Source: Crambe crambe (lineage: Eukaryota; Porifera; Demospongiae; Poecilosclerida; Crambeidae). From it: a stretch of 64,000 bases of DNA. The translations under genes were made by a program, and so were the position numbers. This document shows, piece by piece, positions 51,529-62,300 of the stretch (positions are counted from its first letter, which is position 1; each line of letters opens with the position of its first letter). Below the pieces are notes generated by a model. It worked only from the letters and a program-made list of their open reading frames with translations, made no database searches and was not told the origin of the DNA. The stretch spans positions 2,418,001 to 2,482,000 of the forward strand of contig OZ004596.1 in NCBI GenBank assembly GCA_963924555.1, given 5' to 3'.

Positions 51529-53977
51529 CTAGTCAGAATCACTACTGTCTGATAGCATATGCATTATACCTGATTTTGTTTTCGATGCTTCACCTTCACA
51601 TGCACAAGAAACAATAATCTCCCTGTTTTGTTTGACAGAGCTGACACCTTTGGACCCCTGCTGCTCCTGGTTCCAAGGGGACTTGTGTGCTGGAGCATTT
51701 CTGGCTTGAGTAGTGGTACTGACTGCTTGAACAAAGTCCTCTCTGGTCCAACCATATACAATGGCATTCAGGAAGCCTTGGAGGGGAACTGTGATTGACT
51801 ATAAAATTAACAAAAAAATATACCATAAGCAAGGCTCCCCCTTTCAATTTATGTACACAATCATATTATAGGTGGCTAGACCACATGCTTGCCTGCACAT
51901 GCTTGGGTATGAGCATTATGTAGCCATGTTGAATTGTTGTCATGTGGTTAATTTAGGCTCTTATGAGTTTTTTACATCAAGAGCCATCTCAGTGAACTCA
52001 AAATTTATCAGGCCCCTTGACGGTATCAGTCTTGACCTATGACCCTGGGGAGAATCCCACTTGAGAGAGGAACTAGGTTGAGGCTAAACATGTTGCAAGC
52101 TAAAAGCATTTTTTTTCACTTTCATTATAATTATACATTATAATATCTGACCTGTAGAAGATATGCAACCATTGGACCTGTAGGAATGGCATGAGGCCTG
52201 TCCAGCACTGGTACCGACCTTTCATCATGCGTCTCTGTCAGACTAGTCGTTGCATAGCGGGCAAGAAAGGTGGACAAAATAACATCTAAAAAAAAACAAA
52301 TTATAATAACAGACTAGCTGACTGAATACCCCCTGGTTAGTGATATGGACATCTTCTGACTAGTTGGAAAAAGCTTAATTAATGAGAGGACAATTGTCTT
52401 ATCATGAGGCAAGTAATTGCACTGGCTATGAGATGCTACGTATAGTCAAAAACCACTTCCTACTTTACTACTGAGGACAAATGAGGCACTCTAAAAAGCT
52501 ACCATTGCATGCAGAGCTATTTTGGCATCAATCTTTGAACTGACTGTTTTGCTTATCCCAGTTGTGTAAACCAAGATGCAGGGCAGTTTGAAGAAATTTA
52601 GGCCAGAAAAAGCAAGTTTTTGATCACTTTGTAGATTGAGCAAATGAACAGCTAAAAGGTCCCACAGTGGCTCCAACTGGCCCTGCCCACTGGTTCATAT
52701 AACTATGGGTGCACAGTCGGTAGTTTTTTGACTGTAGCATCTCATAGCTACACTACTCACCTCAAGAATAAGTGTCTACCATAAACTTACTGAAGAAACC
52801 AGTGATGATGAAGACAGTAAGAAAGAAGACCACTCTGGTCTTGGCTTGAGATTGGCCTTTGATGATAATGGCTTCTGTAGCCCCATAAAGATTATGATGC
52901 TTGGTCTGATCTCCTGTAAAAAGGTGGAGTTGTTATGCTGTATGCCCTAAACCTGAGACAGGCAACAGTGCAGACACCGAAAAAGAAATTGTCCTGATTA
53001 AAGAGATGCCCTCATTTTAGGCACACACATACTGCACCAGAACATACGTACAGGTTCTTATAATTTGGGGAGTCCACACTCTTTGTTCTGCTATGTTCAG
53101 GTGCTGAACACGTTCAAGGATTGCACATGTTTAGGGGTTAAGTGTGCACATATCCAGGTGTTTGGGGTTAAGGGTTGCATATGTGCACATGTTCAAGGGT
53201 TGCACATGTTTAAGGGTTGAATATGTGCACATGTTTAGGGGTTAAGGGTTGGATATGTGTGTTCAAGAGTTGCACATGTTTAGGGTTAAGGGTTGGATAT
53301 GTGCACATGTTCAAGGGTTGCATATGTCCACATATTCAAGGGTTGCACATGTTTAGGGGTTAAGGGTTGGATATGTGCAAGGGTTGCACATGTTTAGGGG
53401 CTAAGGGTTGCAGGGGTTTGCACATGTTTAGGGGTTAAGGGTTGCATATGTGCACATGTTCGGGGGTTTGCACATGTTCAAGAGTTGCACATGTATAAGG
53501 TCAGGGGTCACAAATGTTCACATGTTCAGGGGTTGCACATTCACACAGACTCACTGTGCATGGTCCTCATTCTCCGTATCCTGGCCAGTATTATCCAATA
53601 CACTACCACCAGCAGTACAAACCCCACCACGTAGTGGAGGCCTGTCACTATCGAGTAGGCAAGAACGAATTTAGCTAACCGATACACATACTTAGCTGTA
53701 TCCTGAAATGACAAGTAAACAAATAATGAAGCAAACAATGTCTACAAACAATGAAGCAAACAAGTAAACAAACAATGAAGCAAACAATGTCTACTAACAG
53801 TGAGACCTCAAAATGTGGTATTGGGACCAAAAGAGTGTCCCTAAAAATCAGAGGTGTCCTCACTTTGCAAACTGAAGGTTATTATACCAAACTCTTACCT
53901 TATCCATTGTATTTGCATACGGAATAACATTACCAAAATAAGGTACACACCTATGAAAAAAGAAAGAAAGAGAGAAA

Positions 53978-54018
<41 letters not shown>

Positions 54019-55010
54019 AGAAAGGAATGAAAGAAAGTAACCATTAAAGTACCCAGTCCCTTGTTACGTCTTATGTACGTACATACATAAGACGTACCAG
54101 CAGGTGCAATCACCAGCATACTCAATGTAACCATAATAATGATTCAAGATGAAGAAAGGCACCAAAACCAGCACCACTGGTATTACCCTAGAGGAAGCAA
54201 GGAGTACATCATAACTATGGGGAACCTGACTGCACACTTACCATGCTATCAGATAGACTAAGATGGTCTGCCACGGTTTCCAGACATGCTTATTCAAATC
54301 TTTTTCAAATAGAGACTATATAATTCAAAACACGATTGATTGATCAAATTTTTCACATTATGTGTTAGGGGGTTAAGAATTGTCAAGTAGGTAAGGATCA
54401 TCAAGTAAATAAACAGGACTACCTTCCTGATATGAGAGCATACCCATAAGTGTCTGTGAATTGATGCACACACTCACATAAATGTTGCTGAAGTCTTTTT
54501 GCTTGACACTGGAATAGGCCATGAGAGCATATACACATGTTAGGTTAACTGTCACACACTCCACAATCTGCACAGAAGATCAGAACAAGGACTTGATCAA
54601 TTTACCAAATCTTTTCAGTGCTTATGATAGTGACTGGACATGGTGTCCCCACAAAGTATAGTTTGTCCTAACATTTAACTGCATCAGTGTGCATTTTGAC
54701 CAGTACTTTTGTCCTGACAAACAAATAATAGCCAAAGATGTCAGGTATCAGGCTGTTATCATAAGCTCAGACAGACAGTAACCTATTATACCAATGGGTA
54801 AACACTTGCAGGACAAAGGTCAAAAGACAGTGAAATAGTAAATAGTTATAACGTACTAAAACATACCACAGTCATAAGCAGCACTGCAAAACAACGACTC
54901 CGGTGACCTCCATGCTGGCTGGAATTCTCACTCAGCCACAAGGTACCACCCACCATCCACAAAACTGCCAGTATAAAGTCGGCTATGGAGAGCATCATGA
55001 TTGGATGGAT
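51529..55010 (-). CDS. Seven-transmembrane receptor (GPCR-like), gene 2, 5' end not found
   Basis: Minus-strand exons from 5' to 3': 54867-55010, 54478-54567, 54242-54315, 54098-54187, 53899-53950, 53555-53702, 52791-52913, 52152-52285, 51529-51798. The first six have exactly the lengths and phases of exons 4-9 of gene 1 (144, 90, 74, 90, 52, 148). Shared blocks include HPIMMLSIADFILAVLWMV, IVECVTVNLTCVYAL, FEKDLNKHVWKPW and VPLQGFLNAIVYGWTREDFV. The loop before TM7 and the C-terminal tail are unrelated to gene 1. Exons equivalent to 1-3 (N-terminus and TM1) are not recognisable to about 56 kb. They may be very diverged, beyond a long intron, or lost. The genes converge tail to tail. Confidence 0.8.
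53100..53545. repeat. Intronic minisatellite
   Basis: More than a dozen variants of TTCAAGGGTTGCACATGT and AGGGGTTAAGGGTTG with TATGTGCACATG fill most of the intron between exons 52791-52913 and 53555-53702 of receptor gene 2. Confidence 0.85.
53957..54018. repeat. GAAA microsatellite
   Basis: Interrupted AAAG/GAAA tract in an intron of receptor gene 2. Confidence 0.85.
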
Positions 55011-55161
55011 CTGCAAGTCAATATTGACCAGAAGGAACAATAATCACTGCAGACTGTCTCAGAGGATTGAAATACTCGTGTATGTGAGAATGTCTCTGAC
55101 TGAAATGAATGTGAAAACATGATTCACCGAATCCTTTTTGCTGAGTTCTCACTTCCAACAA

Positions 55162-55168
55162 TTTTTTT

Positions 55169-55199
<31 letters not shown>

Positions 55200-55205
55200 G
55201 GGGGG
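55162..55205. repeat. T17-G27 homopolymer junction
   Basis: A run of T (55162-55178) passes directly into a run of G (55179-55205). Confidence 0.85.
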
Positions 55206-56275
55206 CCAGAACAGTGTGGAAAAAATTTAGGACCCAAAGTCAACATTGATAAAAAGCATCTAATTAACATGCTTTTCTGCTGCTTGAAATTATGTACATA
55301 TAATATTTATAATAGCATACATTGACATGATCAAACAAAACATTATAATTCCCAGTAAGCTCCAAGATTCTTTATCATTGTGAGGATAATCACCTACAGG
55401 TAACCCAATGATGGAAAAGTTCATAAGTTCATGGACATTCATGGTACACATGTGCTTAATGTTTTATGAGTAATTATTTGTCAAAGTTCCCATAACTTTT
55501 ATTGTGCTCCTCAGGAAGCATACCAACAGACGCCAGAATACATGGTACCGTTATCATTACAACTATTCCTACACATGGACAAGATAGAGATTCTAGCATG
55601 ATACCCTTCCATACAACCTTAATACACAATCTGCTATAATGCTATTGCTACATGACACACCTTTGGACTGCATATCTGCTTCTTGAATACCACAGATATG
55701 ATGATGGAAAATGTTCCAATTATGCTGAAATGAAAGAGAAGTGTTGTGAGCATGCTCAGTTACGCATCTACAACTGCAGTTGCACTGCACTGCTCTACAG
55801 CACATACCTCAAAGAGGATAAGATAGATCGCAAGACAGCAATCACATCTCTCTTAGCTTCCTGCAATGATATTATTAAGAGCAATGGCTAACTGGCCAGT
55901 ACTTTCGATACCTCAGTCTGGGGGAGATGACAGCTCCCTCTAGTCAGGTCTCCAGAGCAGTTTAACTGATAGGTGGTTTCATTTGCACCCAGAAATAAAA
56001 GAGACGCTTCCATCGATCAAGCTAAAAGATATATAGCTAGGCGGGCCCAAAAAGGTGGGGCCATCTCCTTAGTCTCGCAAGCCACACCCCCATCTCCTTC
56101 CGGAATTAGCTAAATCACGTGACAATCTTATGACGTAAATGTCTGCTCTGATCTGAACCATGAAGTTCTTGAAGTTTTTGTAGACGTGGTGACAAGGACT
56201 GACGCGATAATCTTCTTTGGCTGCACTCTGCCTAGTTAGCTGCAATATATCTAGCAAGCTAGTGCCTCTATTGAA
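55206..56275. other. Spacer and probable 5' non-coding exon of the CLIP gene
   Basis: No confident coding gene. A GTAAGT donor at 56276 and the acceptor at 56391-56392 suggest a 5' untranslated exon ending at 56275. An 80-codon frame (55652-55891) and an overlapping minus frame are unsupported. Confidence 0.4.
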
Positions 56276-56392
56276 GTAAGTAATGTCATAAACTTGGCTA
56301 ACATTAAGAATTTCCAACTGACTGCCATCCATTTTCATGTAGCACTGTATATACCATACCTTGATCTGGTATCCTGTATTGTAGTTACACAG

Positions 56393-59300
56393 ATGACATC
56401 AAGACTACGAGCTCCAGGTGTGAGACAGCCTGTCAGCTCCAAACTGGCACGTCCTGGCACCACTGGCTCAGGGCAAAAACCTACTGGAATCCGAAAGACT
56501 AGCCCCAGTCCTCAAACTGCTGAGGTTTTAAATTCCCCTCGAGTACCTCAAGCTCAAAATGCAAGGAAAGTTGCAGATCCAACATTTAGGGCAAAACAAG
56601 TCAGTCCGGCTTTGCCACGCTCCAATGCAACTACTAATGGGGACAGGTCATTACAAGTCGGTGACCGGGTGCTTGTTAGTGGTAAACCAGGATTGCTAGC
56701 TTTCCTCGGCAACACTCAATTTGCCAAGGGGACTTGGGCGGGTATTATTTTAGACTCCTTTGATGGTAAGAACAATGGGAGTGTGAATGATGTTCAGTAC
56801 TTCAAGTGTGAACCAAGTCGGGGACTATTTGCAAGGCCAGAGAAGATAAAGTTTGTATCAAGAGGAGAGCAAGACCAGAGTCGCAGCACTGAGCAGCCAA
56901 GACCTCCTTTGCCCACCAATGACAAGACTCCAGCACAAACTAAATTCGAAGTGGGAGATAGAATATTAGTTGATGGATTGAAGGAAGGGATCATTGGATT
57001 TCTTGGAGAAACACAATTTTCCAAAGGTATTTGGGCTGGAGTGATTTTGGATTCTCCTGAAGGGAAGAATAACGGCACTCTTAATGATGTGAAATACTTC
57101 GAATGTGAACCGAATTACGGTCTCTTTACTCGACCTCACAAACTGAAGCTGATTTCCAAATCTGTGGACAAGGACTCACCACAACGCCCACCTTCATCTG
57201 TAACCCCCGTGCAAGGTGCATCACAGAGGGCATCCCAACCCACTCCTGTGGATCTAAAGGCACTCCATGAGAAGTTGAAAATTGGGGATCATGTCCTTGT
57301 GGGAGGTATCAAAGAGGGGATCCTACGGTATCTAGGACCCACAGAGTTTGCCAAGGGGATCTGGGTAGGGGTGGAGCTCCCTGAACCTATGGGAAAGAAT
57401 GATGGTGCTATTTCTGGAAAAAGGTCAGTGTGATATTACAGATGGCAATAATATGCAGCCATCACTGGCAGAAACTGGCCACCGAAATGACCATTTTCAT
57501 TTACACAATGAGCTTTATTTGATTCCCCCCCCCCCCCCCCCAATATAGTCCCACTCCTACCAATCAGAAAGGCAGTCTCTTCCTTTCTCACTATAAGTAT
57601 ACCACACCAGATGTGGGTGTCTCCTTCAGTACTAATAGGCACCACCAATGGACATGCTATGGGTATAATTTGTTCCCAAACAAACTGAGTTACATGAATA
57701 GAGTATAACCTCATCCTTATCTACAACAATATTTGTACGTCTCTTTCAGTATGGAAGGACTCAGTTTGATAGGCCTTGGAGTAACAGCTTGAACTGTTTG
57801 CAATAAGAGCAAGTATAAATTTTACACCCTACATGTGTGTCTAGGTGTGGCAACAAGATGTGCTCTAAAATTAAATAAGACTAAAGGCGTGTACTGTAAT
57901 AAATTATGACCACTGCAAGCCTGTCTAAACTAGGGTCTAATATAATCAAACTAGTCTAGTTAATTGCCACAAGCTGCAGCTGTAGGCTTCACGGTGTTGT
58001 AATGAGCTCGGCTCACTCCACAACGTATAACTTGATATAATTCTCTCTCTAGGTATTTTCAGTGTGAGGCGAAGCATGGCTTATTTGCTCCTCTCCCCAA
58101 AGTGGAGAAACTGGCCACTGCAGGAAGTGAAGGTAAACTGATATAACAGACTCCTTATACTTTTGATTTCTGATTGTACCGGCCATGCTGTGCACAGGCA
58201 TTTGTGCCCATGCCATCCACTTAGAGATCATAGTGGACTACTATCAATCTTGTAGCATCCATGTTCTGTTCCTCGAATACATGTATCTACGACATTAGAA
58301 GAATTGACTGTGCATGTGTACTGCATTGTATTACTTCCCATAACACAAGAATGTGTTGTAGACACTAAACTATTTTCAGCACACCTTCGCTTCATCTGAT
58401 TACTTGTGGCCTCTGTGAAGAGACAATCCAAGCATGTTGCAGTTTCTGATAGAAAATGAACTTACCATTCTTCTCCAGATAACTGTGGTCTTAGAGGTTG
58501 AAGAATCATTAGCTGCTATAGCAACTGTGTGTACTGTGATACTGTGTGGGGAGTGTAATGAGTGTGATGTTTTAAAAGTGGGAGATCTAATCAACCTACA
58601 ATTTTCTGTATCATACATATTTGGCAGGCACCTATTCTGTTACCATATCGGCCAACCCTGAATGGTATACACAACATTTCTAATGTCAGGGTTTCATCTA
58701 GGAATTTCACCTTGGGGGGGGGGGGGGGGAAGCTCACCAATCGTGTGGCCATAGGCCACAGTGAGGGGGGAGGTGCTTACTACTCTGAAGTATCCCAAAT
58801 TGGTCCTTAATTACTCCCTTTTGTGACCACAGGTAACTCACCAAAGGGTAGCCTATAAAAAATATTCTTGGGGGGGGGGGGGGGGGGGGGGGGGGCTTCC
58901 CACCCCCCAGTAGATAGAACCCTGAATGTGTACATATATAATTGAATGACGAAGTAAGGATAATATGAAATTGAGATTATGGACGAATGTGGGCTTGTCC
59001 CTAGAACGTAACCATAGTGCGGCCTAGTTTTTTTGTAGTCATCCCCATAATACTAAATAAGAATGATAAATGTATTTCTGATTTGCTGGTTCCCAAACTT
59101 CTGCATGTTAAGATGGTTCATGATCGATGCTTATATGAAGTTTTAGAAACTAATGTTCACTCAAAATTGTATGTCTATGGAGCATGCTGGGTCATCCCTA
59201 TAGAGTGTGATAGAGACTCACAGTAGTATGCAGGGCTCATAATAACAGTCAGTCACGGGACATTTTCCAGTCAATTTCTTTATTTGTCTGGTCATTTTTT

Positions 59301-62300
59301 GCCATTGTCCAACCAATTTTTTTATTATAGCATATACATTAAAAACTGCTATTAAATAATCATATCTGGACAATAATAGAGTGTTACTGTGAGCCCATGT
59401 ATATACCTGAGCAGTATATCAACCCCCAGAATGATATGCGCAGAGCAACTGTGTTAGGGGCCCCTCTGAAACTATGGAAATGTGAACAACTGATATGTGC
59501 ATCATGATGCATTGCTAATGAGTTGGCAACCATGTAGTGCTGTGACACAATGGAGCTGCGGTGTGTTATGATGTGCTTGAATGAGGATTACTTACTTTGG
59601 CTACAGCTTGCGAACAAAGAATGAAAGCTGAGACACTGAATTTCCATATATGTATCTGTTGTGAGATTATAGACATTCTACAATAAATGGGTAATGGTAT
59701 ATGGAGAAGATTCAAACCATTGCAGCATGCTTAGTTGCTGCCCGGTCTAATGGGCCTATTGTTCATGTATGTTAAGAATGTTGTATCAATGGTGTCAACT
59801 AGGATTATTCTCCAGATTTTGATATCCTCTATGATTGGAATATATTCTCTTTTTGTTGTAGGAGGTCTCTCCACCAACCCATCACAGACATCCCTAACTG
59901 CCTCCCCTACTGTTGCCCTTTCCCCCCACCACTCTCCAAAGATGAACATGGTTCACGCTTCTAATTCAGCAGATCCTGGGGGAGTGACTATGACTCCCCC
60001 TGTAGGTCCCCGTGGCCCTCATCTTCGTCATCTAAGTGAATCCTCCACCAGTTCCTTTGGGTCTGCTAGAATTCAGGTACATCATACAACAGTGTACAAA
60101 AGTGGACTAGAATAAAACCTTACTTGCAGGACACTATGCTGACAGAATCTGCTGATTTGGAATACATGTTGGAAGAGAAGGAGAATGTAATCCTATCTCT
60201 GCAGGCTACTCTTGACCAGAGGGAGCTGGAGAAACAAGCACACCAGGAGGAGCTCACTGAGCTAAGAAGGTGAAAGTTCAGAATAAGAGATGGAACAATC
60301 TCCACTGTGGTGGACTGAAGTGAGGATGTCATTAATAAACACTATGCAGGCAGGTGGATGATCTGCAATTCCAGCTGGAGGAACAGAATGTCATCAGTGG
60401 TGACCAGTTAGAGACTGCCACAGAAAATAATGTCCAGACTATGTCTAAGTTGACTCAGGACTTGGAGGAAGAGAGGAAGCTAACACAACAACTTAGACAG
60501 GTATAAAGAATGGGTAAAGGGTTGACAAATATTGTTTTGGGGGCGATTTCTGTGGAAGCTACATGTATATTTGGGTATCCCAGTCTGACACACCCTGTCT
60601 TACAAGTTATCCCAATCTGACACACCACACTATAATTATGTGTAGCAAGTTATCACAGTCTGACACACCACACTATGCCTGCCTTGTGCACTGAAATGGC
60701 AGTCATGTAATGTTATCCGATCCTGCGTGCAATAAATCATGATTATATATGTGTATTCGTACTGGAGTAAGCAGGTATCAACATGAGCTAGTTATGTTTC
60801 TTAGTCCTTGTGATGAGTGAAGTGTACTTTCCTGCCAGAGGGTTGGGCTCTCCAGTGTGTTCCTCATCTGTTAGCAGTGGTAGATTCATGTACTGGTTCT
60901 CCTCTGAATACCAATAGGTTATGTGTGAACAGAGTGTAAAATTTTCATGCATATGTATTCATAGACTAATGCTTTTCTTGTCTACAGTCAATATGGAGGG
61001 TCTTATAGTCAGGAACAGCGATAGCAAACCTGAATGTATGTACTTATACTGATTTCCTTACCTGGTGGTAAATTGATAAGCTCTCCACCCCATGTTTTAT
61101 CCTCATGACCCAATCCACTATCCACCTGTATACTGGTACTGCTGGTCTGGGAACTTGACCTCTGCACCTTCTTTCCCCCACTCCCTCTGCCTATACCTGA
61201 GAGTGCTACATGGGTGTTCATGTATATTACCTCAGTCTCCTGCTTGCAAGTGTCTGCAGAGTCATAGATATGAGCAGATTCATCATCATAAGAGCTGGAG
61301 AATGATGTAGTGCTGCCATGCACGGACAGAGGATTGGATGAGGTGTTTCTAGAGATATTATCAGGTGGTAGTGGCAAATCTATTGTTAAACTCCTTAATT
61401 TTGCTGGTTTAGCCTTGATGAGTGGGTACTCTTTGTGTGTGGGTGTGGCAGAGCCTGGGGGTGTAGCAGTAGCTGGAGGTGTGGACTTCATATTTTTGAA
61501 GGTATTATCGGTTCTCAGTTTTGTAGGTTTAGGTTTAGCCTTTACCGGTGGTGGACGTTGGTGTTCTCTGTGTGTGGGTGAGAAAGTGGGAGTTGAGCCT
61601 GGAGGTATCTGTTCAGTTCTGAAATCATGGTAGCTTTGAGAGCGATCCTTGTACTGCAGTTTGGACCCTGGGGGCATGATAGGCTTCTTCTTTGTTGGTG
61701 GTGGAGTGCCTGTATGGTACCAGCAAGAAACTCAACAAATCTGGCTTAGGTAGAGACACAAAGTGAGATGTATGTTAATATAATACCTTTAGTCTTGTCT
61801 TCCTCTAGCCTTAGACCTTTAGTCTTGGGATCGTGGTCTTCCTCTAGCTTTAGACCTTTAGTCTTGGGATGATGATCTTCCTCTAACCTTGGAACTTTTT
61901 GAGATGTGAATGCAGTAGTAGCTGTGATTGCCTTTTCGAGTGTTTTGCTCAAGGACTTGACTTTATCTTGGGCCTAAAGATTAGGGTGTGCAGTGAATTT
62001 GGCTTTGTGCTGTCTTAAGGAAAGCATCTCCAAGTGGGCCTGTAAACCCTTACCTTATGAATGGTGTCTAAAGCATCCTCAATCTTCTTCTCACTCTTTC
62101 TCTCACTAGCCATTCCCTCCATAGCTAGCTTGATGGCACTTTGGAGCTGTTGTATTGGCTCCTCCAGTTGTGCAGTCTGACTAAGGATCTTTGGAAACAC
62201 TTCCTTCCACTTGATCTCTTCTGAGGCTGAGTTCATCTCTACTTCAGAGTGTAGTGTGACATTCTGATATCTCTCACTTTGCACATCACTTTTCTCTAGA

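Noticed and set aside
53100..53545. CRISPR-like or telomeric array
   Set aside because: Units are variable, have no equal-length unique spacers and lie in a GPCR intron; a minisatellite explains them.
55330..55440. Possible TM1 exon of GPCR gene 2 (SIIGLPV... on the minus strand)
   Set aside because: Only four residues match, the following residues are polar, and no acceptor AG precedes it.
55593..55891. Two overlapping frames on opposite strands upstream of the CLIP gene
   Set aside because: Neither has a recognisable domain, partner exon or codon bias; kept only as spacer.
61310..61633. 107-codon plus-strand frame rich in Gly and Val
   Set aside because: Antisense shadow of the proline-rich exon of the DED gene, whose splice sites and frame are consistent.
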